From assembly GCF_002803085.1 (NCBI RefSeq), contig NZ_NNBJ01000025.1, positions 1 to 64,000 of the forward strand: a stretch of 64,000 bases of DNA, written 5' to 3'. The position numbers were made by a program, and so were the translations under genes. Below the pieces are notes generated by a model. It ran no database searches, had not been told where the DNA came from, and was given only the letters and a program-made list of their open reading frames with translations. This document shows, piece after piece, positions 55,371 to 63,068 of this stretch (position 1 is the first letter of the stretch; every line of letters begins with the position of its first letter). This DNA is from Streptomyces sp. CB01201 (GTDB lineage: Bacteria > Actinomycetota > Actinomycetes > Streptomycetales > Streptomycetaceae).

Positions 55371-55390
55371 TGCCCGGACTTGGCTGAGAC
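55371..55390. repeat. 20-bp direct repeat, copy 2
   Basis: Second copy of the repeat at 54575-54594. Nothing else is recognised between 55237 and 55549 apart from GC-rich short repeats. Confidence 0.65.
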
Positions 55391-55549
55391 GTCAGCTCAC
55401 TTGCCCGGAGATCTCCGAGACTGCCCGGACATCACAGAGGCAGGACAGCGGTGACGTCTTGTGGGCCGATGCTCGGGGGATGTAAGTCCTGTATCTTTTT
55501 GTGTGGGTGGTTGTTGGCGGTCAGGTGGGTGCGTGGGTGGAGGGTGGTT

Positions 55550-56254
55550 GTGGTGATTCATCCTGAGCGGGTGGGACTGGTGCGGACGCGTGAGCTGTTG
55601 GCCCGGGACATGGGTATGGCGATGGGGACGTTCCGGAATCGGAAGCCGTACGCCGAGCCGGGTTTTCCCCGGCCGGTGAGCTCGCCGGGTGCGCGGGTGA
55701 TGCTGTGGGACGGCGGGCAGACCGATGCCTACCGGGCCGGGGATCCGGTCCCTGCCTTGCCGGAGCCGGGTGGTGCTGGGGATCTGCTGGATCGTCAGGA
55801 GGTGGCGGCGGAGCTGGGTGTGGCGCCGCGGACCTGGGACGGCTACAAGAGGGACCCTCGGGTCGCGGAGCACTTGGTGGTGGTCTGTGGAGTGGAGCAC
55901 TGGCCGCGGGGCATCGTGCGTGAGTTCCAGCAGGCGCGGCCGGGTAAGAGCGGTGCGACGGGCCGGCCCCGCGGCAGTGCGAACGTGCTTCCCCGCGGCC
56001 AGGCCGAGGACAGGGTGGCCGCGTTGCTGGCCGCCCGGCCGGCCATCACGATTTCCGAGGCGTGTGACGCCCTGGGCATCGCGCCGGCCACCGCCCAGCG
56101 GGCCCTGGCCCAGGTCCGGGGGAAGCGCATCGCCGAACTCGTGGAGGCCGAGCCGGGCTTCTCCTTCACCGCGGCCGCCGAGGAGCTCGGCTATCCGCCG
56201 GCCGTGCGCAGAGCCGCCGTGGAAGCAGCCCGTATGGCGGGGAGCCGCACATGA
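55550..56254 (+). CDS. Excisionase/AlpA-like DNA-binding protein
   Basis: A 234-residue protein from the GTG at 55550 with GGAGGG 6 bases upstream. It contains two similar winged-helix modules: VRTRELLARDMGMAMGTFRN ... PGARVMLWD, and LLDRQEVAAELGVAPRTWDG ... CGVEHWPRGIVREF. These resemble the AlpA/Xis pattern of helix-turn-helix then a beta wing. A Pro/Gly linker and a third helix-turn-helix-like region (ITISEACDALGIAPATAQRA) follow. Probably a regulator or directionality factor from a mobile element. It is coupled (ATGA) to a methyltransferase fragment. Confidence 0.6.
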   Translation: MVIHPERVGLVRTRELLARDMGMAMGTFRNRKPYAEPGFPRPVSSPGARVMLWDGGQTDAYRAGDPVPALPEPGGAGDLLDRQEVAAELGVAPRTWDGYKRDPRVAEHLVVVCGVEHWPRGIVREFQQARPGKSGATGRPRGSANVLPRGQAEDRVAALLAARPAITISEACDALGIAPATAQRALAQVRGKRIAELVEAEPGFSFTAAAEELGYPPAVRRAAVEAARMAGSRT

Positions 56255-56416
56255 GCGCCGTGGTTACGGTCGGGGCCTGGGAGGCGCACTACGCTGCGGG
56301 ACGCGGTTTCCAGCCCGTCATGAGCAACGAGCAGCACACCTTCGAGCGCCACGTGGGCCCGGCGGCTGCCGCGGGACTGACGGCCCTGGACATCGGATGC
56401 GGCGACGGTTGTGTCG
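56251..56416 (+). pseudogene. SAM-dependent methyltransferase, cut after motif I
   Basis: An ATG overlapping the previous stop starts AWEAHYAAGRGFQPVMSNEQ and reaches LTALDIGCGDG, the SAM-binding motif I of class I methyltransferases. Sequence after 56416 is unrelated in every frame. The rest of the enzyme has been lost, apparently at a recombination point. Confidence 0.65.
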
Positions 56417-56527
56417 GCAGAGACCGTGTCCCCCGCAGGTCGTGTCGCTTTACGCAGTGGCAAAGTTCCAAGCGCCTGTCGCCTTGCGGCGACTCATCCT
56501 GTTCCTTTCCCACCTGGGGGGGCCTCT

Positions 56528-57103
56528 ATGGGGTTCGTCAAGGAAATCAGGCTGCGCGCGGGCGGGCTGGCCAGGCAGCATGGCGGTATGCCAGATCTGC
56601 TGTGGGACGACGTCAAGGACTTCTTCGATCCTGACCTGATGGGCGCGCTGCCGGACGTCTGTGTGGAGGGCGCTTCGGTCGAGGACTGGCAGTCGGTGTT
56701 TGACCTGGTTCGGTCGTGTGGCTGGGTGTGGGAGTACCGGGAGGGCGACGTCCTGGTTCCGTTGCCCTCGGCGGAGGCGGTGTTGTCGCGTCCTGCCGAC
56801 GCGGACACGGCCATGCTGCGGGTGTGGCCGGTTGCGGGCGTGCTGGTGAACTTTTGGCCGATGTCGTCGGGTGAGATCGATTTCGACGTCGACCTTCGCG
56901 AGCTTCAGGGCCAGGAGGGGGTGGACATCCTGTGCGGCTTCTTGGGCTTGATCGGGCGCCGGTTGGGCAAGCCCGTGCGGATGACTACGGGAGGCGACTG
57001 GGGAAACCCGGTGCTCGGGTTCGAACCAGCCGCGGACCGTGTGGTGCTTCTGGCAGATCCCCGTGGAGTTCAACTGTCGGTCGCTGCGGGCCGGGATTGG
57101 TAG
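56528..57103 (+). CDS. Hypothetical protein
   Basis: A 191-residue acidic protein. The ATG at 56528 follows a G-rich ribosome site; a second ATG at 56588 (MPDLLWDDVKDFFDPDLMGA) gives 171 residues and matches, from memory, the start of similar Streptomyces proteins. Mixed alpha/beta content (DWQSVFDLVRSCGWVWEYRE, GEIDFDVDLREL). The size and the DW...WEY pattern recall immunity proteins, without proof. The last codons overlap the end of the IS110 transposase on the other strand by 34 bases, so its C-terminus may come from the insertion. Confidence 0.55.
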   Translation: MGFVKEIRLRAGGLARQHGGMPDLLWDDVKDFFDPDLMGALPDVCVEGASVEDWQSVFDLVRSCGWVWEYREGDVLVPLPSAEAVLSRPADADTAMLRVWPVAGVLVNFWPMSSGEIDFDVDLRELQGQEGVDILCGFLGLIGRRLGKPVRMTTGGDWGNPVLGFEPAADRVVLLADPRGVQLSVAAGRDW

Positions 57104-58274
57104 AGGGTGCCGTCGCGGAGCATGGCGAACAGGACGTCGGTCCGGCGTCTGGCCAGGCAGAGGAGGGCTTGGGTGTGCCGTTTGCCCTGGCTGATCTTCT
57201 TGTCGTAGTAGGTGCGGGAGGCAGGGTCGCTGAGTGAGGCGAACGCGGCCAGGAAGAACGCCCGTTTCAGCTGCTTGTTGCCCCTCCGGGAGGGTTGTTC
57301 GCCACGTATGGAGGACCCGGAACTGCGGGTCGCGGGGGCGAGGCCGGCGTAGGAGGCGAGGTGGGCGGCGGTCGGGAAGGCACTGGCGTCGCCGACGTCG
57401 ATCAGGACGCGCGCACCGGTCCGCGTTCCGATGCCGGGCATCGAGGTCAGGATCTTGGACAGCGGGTGCTCGTCCAGCAGTTCCTGGATCCGCTTCTCCA
57501 GGAGCTTGCGCTGGTCCAGGACGGCCGCAGCGAGCCGGCCAGACTCGGCACGATCAGCGCGGCCGCCTCGGTGCCCGGGACGACAACGGTCTGCTCGTCG
57601 AGCGCGGCGAGGATGTCCTCGACGAGACGCTCGAAAATGCGCGGGGCCAAGGGCCGGACGACGCTGAGAAGGCGGCGGCGTCCGGCCTTTCGCAGGGTGG
57701 CCGGTGAGCCGAACCGCTCCAGCAGAGCCAGCACCGCCGGGTGGTCGAGCCGTGGCCCCAACACGCGCTCCAGGTGCGGGTGGATCTGGGTGAGCAGGCC
57801 GCGCAGCCGGTTGGCGATGCGGGTGGCCTCGCCGGCGAGGTCGTCGTCGAAGCCGACGATCATCTCCAGCTCGGCGACGGTCTCGCCGGTGAGCTCGATG
57901 CCGCGCAGGGTGTGCGGCATGGTCCGGGCGGCATCCGCAATGACCGCTGCGTCGCGGGTGTCGGTCTTGGCCTCGCCGGGGTAGAGGTCGGCGATGCGGC
58001 GCATCGTCAGGCCGGGCAGGTAGGCGACGCGGCAGCCGGCGTCCCGCGCGACCGCCAAGGGCAGGGCGCCGATGGAGGCGGGCTGGTCGACCACCACCAG
58101 GACGGTGCCGTGCTTGGCGGTGAGCTTGTCGAGTACGGCCCGCATCTTGGGCTCGCTGTTCGGCAGCCGCTTGTCGAAGACCCGCTTGCCCGCCCGGGTC
58201 ACCGCGGTGCCGTGGTGCTCGCCCTTGCCGACGTCCAGGCCCAGGAAGACGTCCACATCGCCGGTGTTGATCAC
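57070..58274 (-). pseudogene. IS110 family transposase, frameshifted
   Basis: The GTG at 58274 starts VINTGDVDVFLGLDVGKGEH, the DEDD RuvC-like domain, with LVVVDQPASIGALPLAVARD and AKTDTRDAAVIADAARTMPH. Near 57545 the frame changes and continues as MPGIGTRTGARVLIDVGDAS, SYAGLAPATRSSGSSIRGEQ and RTYYDKKISQGKRHTQALLC, the Transposase_20 part. The two halves give a normal 400-residue enzyme but are in different frames, so the copy is inactive unless this is an error. It is a different IS110 subgroup from the copy at 5901-7127. Confidence 0.85.
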
Positions 58275-58673
58275 GCTGATCCCTTTACGAGGTCGTGCTG
58301 TCCCGGCATCGTTGGCGGGGCACCAGTCGCCGGCATCCACGTTACGAAGAGCCTCCCAGCGAGCTGGTGGTCCTGCCTCTATCAGCGGTCTACCGATGCC
58401 TCCAGCCCGGTGACACCACCCCCCGGATCATGCGAACTACAGGGGGGAACAGTCATGCCGGACCGGAGGCCGGGAGCCCCGTTGCGGAGCCACGAAGAAG
58501 GTAACGGGGGGAGCGGCTGCCCGTTTCTGACGAGGCGGCGTGCGAGGGGTGTCGCAGTTCTCGGGGGACGAGGTCGCCGATGAGGTGCTGGCGCCCGGCT
58601 GGCCTCCCGGACCGGGATACGGCAGGCCGGAGGCGGTGGGGGTGTCGAGGCCGGGCCCTGCGGCGGGGCCGGC

Positions 58674-58859
58674 TCAGCCGACCTGCCCGTGCAGGGCTGG
58701 GTCGCCCCGCTGCAGCCGGTTGCAGCCGCTGGTAATGAACAGCGCGTTGGGCATGAGCCAGACCAGCCGCTGCAGCAGTTGCTCCAGGTCGCGGTGCCGG
58801 TCGGCGGTGTCCTCCGACATGTCGAGCAGCACCAGAAAAGCGGTGATTCTACCTGGCAA
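58674..58859 (-). pseudogene. Fragment of a large NTPase/TPR protein
   Basis: A 61-codon frame contains LVLLDMSEDTADRHRDLEQL, LQRLVWLMPNALFITSGCNR and a short tail. This resembles the Walker B to sensor region of Streptomyces STAND/TPR proteins, where the Arg of SGRNRLQW is usual. Only this piece is present. Bases 58281-58673 show nothing else. Confidence 0.35.
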
Positions 58860-58910
58860 CTTTCACAAACTTTTATAAGAGTAGAAACATTACACTGGAA
58901 TGAGGAAATG

Positions 58911-58924
58911 TGTGACAGGTCACA
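58911..58924. promoter_or_regulatory. Palindrome TGTGAC-AG-GTCACA
   Basis: Perfect 6-bp half-sites separated by two bases, in AT-rich sequence 328 bases before the condensation-domain gene. The form is that of an operator for a GntR- or CRP-like dimer. No regulator is assigned. Confidence 0.45.
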
Positions 58925-58986
58925 TTGTTTTTGTGCGGAAGTGCTGGGTACATTTACTGGCGAAGATCGAAAGTGGTGGATTGAAG

Positions 58987-59040
58987 ATGCCAGTTATTGC
59001 TCCCGCCTCGTACAAAAGTTCCGCGCACGGTGATTGCTGA
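58987..59040 (+). CDS. Candidate 17-residue peptide ending in Cys
   Basis: ATG at 58987, with GGTGGA 6 bases upstream, encodes MPVIAPASYKSSAHGDC and stops at 59040. A longer in-frame version from ATG 58900 has 46 residues. It lies in the low-GC stretch just before the condensation-domain gene. It could be a second substrate peptide, or chance. Only position and ribosome site support it. Confidence 0.25.
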   Translation: MPVIAPASYKSSAHGDC

Positions 59041-59251
59041 TACGTTTCCGAAAAGAGCCATGCCAACCCCCTGAACCGACCTATAGGACCTCGCGTCCAG
59101 CAGCGTGAAGCAAGCGCGATGGTCGATTCCCCCACGAGCTGCCGGATTAGGCGACCGGATCAACAGTCGCGGGATCACAGAGTTGGAGAGCGTCATCGAT
59201 GTCAGCCCAATCTCCGGCAGGGATTTACCTCCGATCCACGGGGCGTGTCGC

Positions 59252-60544
59252 ATGTTTCCGTTGACCGTCGGACAGCAGCATCATCATGCGAGACAACTTC
59301 TACAACCCAGCCGCCGGACCGCCATCCAGCGATCTTTCCGCCTTGCGGGCGAACTCGATGTTCCGTCCCTTTTGGATGCGGTACGTGCCCTGGTTCAGCG
59401 GCATGAGGCGCTGAGAGTTTCTTTTGTTCCCACCGACGAAGGTTACCGGCAGAGGCCGATTCTGATGCCGTCAGCTGCACGGCTGATCAACTGTCAACGT
59501 GTGGACGGCGCGTCCGAAGAGCGCTTCCGCGCGTACGTCCGAGCGGTGCTGGCCAAAGACATTCTTGCCTCCTGGGACGAGCGGGAGGATTATCCCTTCC
59601 GGTTTCGCCTCATCCGCATGTCGCAGCAGCTGCATGCTCTCGTCGTCACGGTTCAGCACGCGGTCATCGACCTTCGCGGGATGGGTGTTCTCGAACGCGA
59701 CCTGTGGGCTCATTATCGCGGGAAGCGTCTCCTTGAGCCGGCGCTGGACGAGAGTGGGGAATCAGTGAGTGGATTCCTGGGTGCTGCATGTCAACAGCAG
59801 CAGTTCGTTGAACGGCTGGCCGCCCGTAATGCAAGATTTTGGAAGAATCGGCTGGACTCGGTTCCGAGAGGGCTTGATGTCACCCCGCTGGGGAGCGCCG
59901 ATGGAGGGAGGCAAGACTTCGAAGAAACTCATCGGATCGAGATTGATTTCTCTCCCCGAGAACGCGACAATTTTGAGCACGTTGCTGCCGTGACGGGATC
60001 AACGGTATTCCAATTACTGCTGGGTATTTTCGCTTCTAGTGTCTTCCGTCTGAGCGATCAAAGGAAGATACTGATCCACATGCCCTTCGATATCAGGCAA
60101 CGTGCCAACGTAGGAACTCTGGGTATGTTCGCGGCCAGCCTGCCGGTCGTCGTTAACCGGAAATCGACTGTCGAGGCACACCAACGCGAAGTTCGAGACA
60201 GCGTGCTGCAGACAGCCATGCATGGTCACATCTCTCCTCAAACTCTTGTGGATGCATATGGGCATAATCTGGATCAGATCCCTCTCAGATCACAGATACA
60301 GGCCAATTACGTAGAGGTCGGCAGGGCAACAGCTTCACCGGACCTAGCTGATTTGACGGTTGACACGGACTACTATAAGCCGCGCTTCAGGCCACTGGCC
60401 CCGGCGCTTTATCTACAGGTGGCAAGTAATTTCGATCGGTCTCTGAAGGTGGAGCTCATTGCGAATTGCACCAGTCTGGGCGCCGTGGCAGCCATGAACA
60501 TGGCAACCTCCTTCCGTAGGCTGGCGAAAGAGGTCGCAAGTTAA
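59252..60544 (+). CDS. Freestanding condensation-domain protein
   Basis: A 430-residue protein, exactly one NRPS condensation-domain unit. N-terminal PLTVGQQHHHARQLLQPS is the C1 region. VRALVQRHEALRVSFVPTDE is C2. VTVQHAVIDLRGMG (about residue 134) is the C3 active site, with catalytic His and Asp kept and the first His changed to Gln. The DFxxR-like latch region is HMPFDIRQRANVGTLGMFAA. Such freestanding domains join an amine or alcohol to a thioester-bound acyl group. There is no adenylation or carrier domain in the window. The gene is lower in GC than its neighbours and precedes the precursor gene by 128 bases, so it may modify that peptide. Confidence 0.85.
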   Translation: MFPLTVGQQHHHARQLLQPSRRTAIQRSFRLAGELDVPSLLDAVRALVQRHEALRVSFVPTDEGYRQRPILMPSAARLINCQRVDGASEERFRAYVRAVLAKDILASWDEREDYPFRFRLIRMSQQLHALVVTVQHAVIDLRGMGVLERDLWAHYRGKRLLEPALDESGESVSGFLGAACQQQQFVERLAARNARFWKNRLDSVPRGLDVTPLGSADGGRQDFEETHRIEIDFSPRERDNFEHVAAVTGSTVFQLLLGIFASSVFRLSDQRKILIHMPFDIRQRANVGTLGMFAASLPVVVNRKSTVEAHQREVRDSVLQTAMHGHISPQTLVDAYGHNLDQIPLRSQIQANYVEVGRATASPDLADLTVDTDYYKPRFRPLAPALYLQVASNFDRSLKVELIANCTSLGAVAAMNMATSFRRLAKEVAS

Positions 60545-60590
60545 AATGTAGATGAGGCGGATAATTGTCTTCCTGCTTTCGATTAACTTC

Positions 60591-60620
60591 TTGACTCGCT
60601 GAAAATTTTCAGCCTACTAT
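60591..60620 (+). promoter_or_regulatory. Promoter of the precursor gene with internal palindrome
   Basis: TTGACT (60591-60596) and TACTAT (60615-60620) are separated by 18 bases, a good housekeeping-sigma promoter. The 10-bp perfect palindrome GAAAATTTTC (60601-60610) lies between them and could be an operator. Transcription would start about 45 bases before the precursor ATG. Confidence 0.7.
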
Positions 60621-60672
60621 ACCCATGCAGCCGAAATTGGTTGCATATTGTCGCACCGAAAGGAGGTGTCAG

Positions 60673-60777
60673 ATGGAATACAACTTCGATATCGTCGACA
60701 TCAATTCCCTTGCTGAAGAGGAATTCGACGACATGTCGGGCGGAACCACCATGATCGTCTGTGGTACCTGCACCTGA
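60673..60777 (+). CDS. Candidate RiPP precursor peptide, 34 residues, CxxC core
   Basis: ATG at 60673 follows AAAGGAGGTGTCAG, an almost full match to the 16S anti-Shine-Dalgarno sequence, so translation should be very strong. The leader is acidic (MEYNFDIVDINSL, then AEEEFDDMSGG) with an FDIVDI block recalling FNLD-type recognition boxes and a Gly-Gly cleavage site. The core is TTMIVCGTCT: ten residues, four Thr and two Cys in a C-G-T-C arrangement. It has its own promoter and a strong hairpin directly after it, before a dithiol-oxidase-like flavoprotein. This is the normal build of a modified-peptide precursor. I know of no described family with this core. Confidence 0.75.
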   Translation: MEYNFDIVDINSLAEEEFDDMSGGTTMIVCGTCT

Positions 60778-60793
60778 TCGTCGCTCTGTGAAT

Positions 60794-60823
60794 CCTGGGG
60801 GGAGCCGAAAAGCTCCCCCCAGG
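60794..60823 (+). terminator. Hairpin between precursor and oxidoreductase genes
   Basis: CCTGGGGGGAGC (60794-60805) and GCTCCCCCCAGG (60812-60823) form a perfect 12-bp stem with the loop CGAAAA, 16 bases after the precursor stop. A partial terminator here would give much precursor transcript and little enzyme transcript, as in many bacteriocin operons. There is no T-tract, which is usual in Streptomyces. Confidence 0.85.
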
Positions 60824-60880
60824 TGCGGAACGAAACGACGGACAAGCCTCATGTGGCGTGCAACATCGAGGAGCAGTGCT

Positions 60881-61828
60881 TTGTATGACGTCTTGGTTGT
60901 CGGCCTCGGGCCGGCTGGATGCAGTGCAGCCGTCACGCTGGGGCGAATGCAGCGCCCCGTCATCGCTGTCGACTCGGGGGAGCCGCGTAACGGGGCATCG
61001 CTCGAAGCGCACGGCTTCATGACTCGCGACGGAGCTTCTCCTCAAGAGATTCGCGAGCGCGGGGTCGCCGAGTTGGGCACATATCCAGATGTCAAAGTGC
61101 GCAGAGGTGTTGTTGTCGGGATAGAGATTGATGACGGATTTTTTTCCGCGCGGCTTGAGGGAGACGCTTCGATACGAACACGCCGCGTCCTATTGGCCAG
61201 CGGACTACGGGACGTACTGCCCCCCATTCCTGGCCTCTCGGAGGCGTGGGGAAGGAGCGTCCATCATTGTGTCTACTGTTCAGGTTGGGAAATCCGAGGA
61301 ATGCCGGTCGCCGTGTTGGGATCGAGTTTGGCTCACGCTCGTGTCGCCGTGCACCTGAAACAGCTCAGCGAGAATGTCGTCCTGTATGAGCAGGGCGACT
61401 CCGGGGTGGATTCGCAGACGGCTTCGCTGTTGTCTGAGAATTCCATCGAGATAGTGGCTGAACGCGTGTCAAGGGTGGAAGGATTTTCCACCGGCTCTGT
61501 GTGTGTGCATTCCGAAAGTGGCGTGACGCGGAAATTCGGCGGATTGTTTGTCTTTCCTGAGCGCGAACAAGGTTCCGGCCTGCCTGCCATGCTCGATTGT
61601 GAGCTGCTCGATGACGGCAGAGTCGCCACTAATCAGTATTTTCAGACCACTGTTCGAGGTGTGTTCGCGGCAGGCGACATGGCCAGATCTCGAACTTCCA
61701 AGTTTTCGCCTCATCAGATCGTTGTTGCCGCCGCGCAGGGAGTACAAGCTGCGATGGTCATCGATCAAGATTTGTTGCAGCGGAAGTTTGAGTTTATTCA
61801 GCGGGCCCGATCCGTCCCACCTCTATAA
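60881..61828 (+). CDS. Thioredoxin-reductase-like FAD dithiol oxidase
   Basis: I favour the TTG at 60881, 7 bases after GAGGAG; the ATG at 60851 has no ribosome site. The product is 315 residues, the normal size. YDVLVVGLGPAGCSAAVTLG binds FAD. VHHCVYCSGWEIRGMPVAVL has redox Cys pair C-V-Y-C followed by SGWE near residues 129-136, then a NAD(P)-like Rossmann fold. TTVRGVFAAGDMA is the C-terminal FAD motif. CxxCxG(W/Y/F)E is the signature of the disulfide-forming oxidases GliT, HlmI and DepH rather than of thioredoxin reductases (CATC). It probably oxidises the two Cys of the neighbouring peptide. Confidence 0.85.
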   Translation: MYDVLVVGLGPAGCSAAVTLGRMQRPVIAVDSGEPRNGASLEAHGFMTRDGASPQEIRERGVAELGTYPDVKVRRGVVVGIEIDDGFFSARLEGDASIRTRRVLLASGLRDVLPPIPGLSEAWGRSVHHCVYCSGWEIRGMPVAVLGSSLAHARVAVHLKQLSENVVLYEQGDSGVDSQTASLLSENSIEIVAERVSRVEGFSTGSVCVHSESGVTRKFGGLFVFPEREQGSGLPAMLDCELLDDGRVATNQYFQTTVRGVFAAGDMARSRTSKFSPHQIVVAAAQGVQAAMVIDQDLLQRKFEFIQRARSVPPL

Positions 61829-61894
61829 CTTGCGTTGACTGGCTGATTTCCCGTACAGCTGGCACTTGTAATGGTTACTCCGGGAGCCGTTCAC

Positions 61895-61960
61895 ATGCGC
61901 CGAGGCCTATATGAAGTGGCGGAGAGTGGATCATCTGTGGCGCCCCCATGGCTTATGTAA
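61895..61960 (+). CDS. Candidate 21-residue peptide
   Basis: ATG at 61895 with GGGAG 8 bases upstream; the peptide MRRGLYEVAESGSSVAPPWL then Met ends at a TAA at 61960. It lies between the oxidoreductase and regulator genes. It might be a leader peptide or a second small product, or chance. Confidence 0.22.
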   Translation: MRRGLYEVAESGSSVAPPWLM

Positions 61961-62024
61961 CTTTTGGCCGATTCGCGTCTTGGGCGATTTTCGGATGATC
62001 CATGCTTTGCCGTGGAGTTCAATC

Positions 62025-63068
62025 ATGGAAGCAAATCCTGTATCCGGTGCCGACGATTTTTTGCGCAATGTGAAAATGTTTGACAGGCGAAGAGATATGA
62101 AAACGTACTCGTTACTACGTTATGGGCCGGGTGATGTGGTCACGGTGGAGCTGGGATGGCTTCTGCCTGCCGACTCTCCACGTCTGACGGGCATGGACGA
62201 GGAACACATTGCATTGATCGCGGAATCCGAGAAGGACCTGCCTCCCATCACCGTCCACCGCCAGACGCTGCAGGTGATCGACGGAATGCATCGCCTCAAA
62301 GCGGCGAGTCGCAGGGGGGACCGCGAGATACAGGTCGTCTTCTTCGACGGAAGCGCGGAGGAAGCGTTCGTCCACTCCGTGACGGCAAACAACTCGCATG
62401 GTCTGCCACTGTCCGCCGAGGACCGACGGGCCGCAGCGCTTCGACTGCTCACCTCGCACCCCGAGTGGTCGGACCGTGCGGTCGCTGAAATTGTGGGCAT
62501 GTCGGCGCACACCGTCGCCTCGGTACGCCGTTCAACAGTGACCGCCGCACAGTTGAACGCCCGGGTGGGCAGGGACGGGCGGCTGCGGCCCATCAGCACC
62601 ACGGAGGGGCGGCGCAGAGCCGGCGAGATAATGGCCGAGCGACCGGATGCCTCGCTACGGCAGATCGCCAAGGAGACGGGCCTCTCCCTCGGAACCGTGA
62701 CCGACGTCAGGCGCCGTGTGCAAAGAGGAGAGGACCCCGTTCCGGCGGGGCGGTCCGCCGAGGGGGACCGCCCGGCAGTGGCCACGGCGACCGTCGCAGG
62801 CGTTCCGGCAGTCGACGTAAACTTCATCTGGAGCCGGCTCAGCCGCGACCCCTCTTTGCGGTACACAGAAGGCGGCCGACAGCTGTTGAGGCTGCTCGGC
62901 ACACACACCACGCTCTCCGCGATGTCCGACGCGGTTCCCTCCCACTGCGCACGCAATGTCGCCCTCCTGGCGCGCGAATGTGCCAATGCGTGGAGCGAAC
63001 TGGCTCAACGGCTTGAGACGGTGAAGCGAGGCGACTCGCACGGAGCCGCCGTGGCACAGCTGCCCTGA
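62025..63068 (+). CDS. StrR-like regulator with ParB N-terminal domain
   Basis: The ATG at 62025 (GGAG 7 bases upstream) gives 347 residues. Residues 25-120 are ParB-like: VVTVELGWLLPADSPRLTGM, LPPITVHRQTLQVIDGMHRL then KAASRRG, VFFDGSAEEAFVHSVTANNS. A helix-turn-helix follows (SDRAVAEIVGMSAHTVASVR) and a second one (ASLRQIAKETGLSLGTVTDV). This layout is that of StrR/NovG-type activators of antibiotic clusters, which are often annotated as ParB proteins. It probably activates the neighbouring peptide locus. Upstream in-frame codons lack a ribosome site. Confidence 0.82.
   Translation: MEANPVSGADDFLRNVKMFDRRRDMKTYSLLRYGPGDVVTVELGWLLPADSPRLTGMDEEHIALIAESEKDLPPITVHRQTLQVIDGMHRLKAASRRGDREIQVVFFDGSAEEAFVHSVTANNSHGLPLSAEDRRAAALRLLTSHPEWSDRAVAEIVGMSAHTVASVRRSTVTAAQLNARVGRDGRLRPISTTEGRRRAGEIMAERPDASLRQIAKETGLSLGTVTDVRRRVQRGEDPVPAGRSAEGDRPAVATATVAGVPAVDVNFIWSRLSRDPSLRYTEGGRQLLRLLGTHTTLSAMSDAVPSHCARNVALLARECANAWSELAQRLETVKRGDSHGAAVAQLP

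Noticed and set aside
59252..60544. Start of a full NRPS cluster
   Set aside because: No adenylation or carrier domain is present on either side within the window; only a single condensation unit is encoded.
60881..61828. Ordinary thioredoxin reductase
   Set aside because: The redox motif is CVYC followed by SGWE, not CATC, and no thioredoxin gene is next to it.
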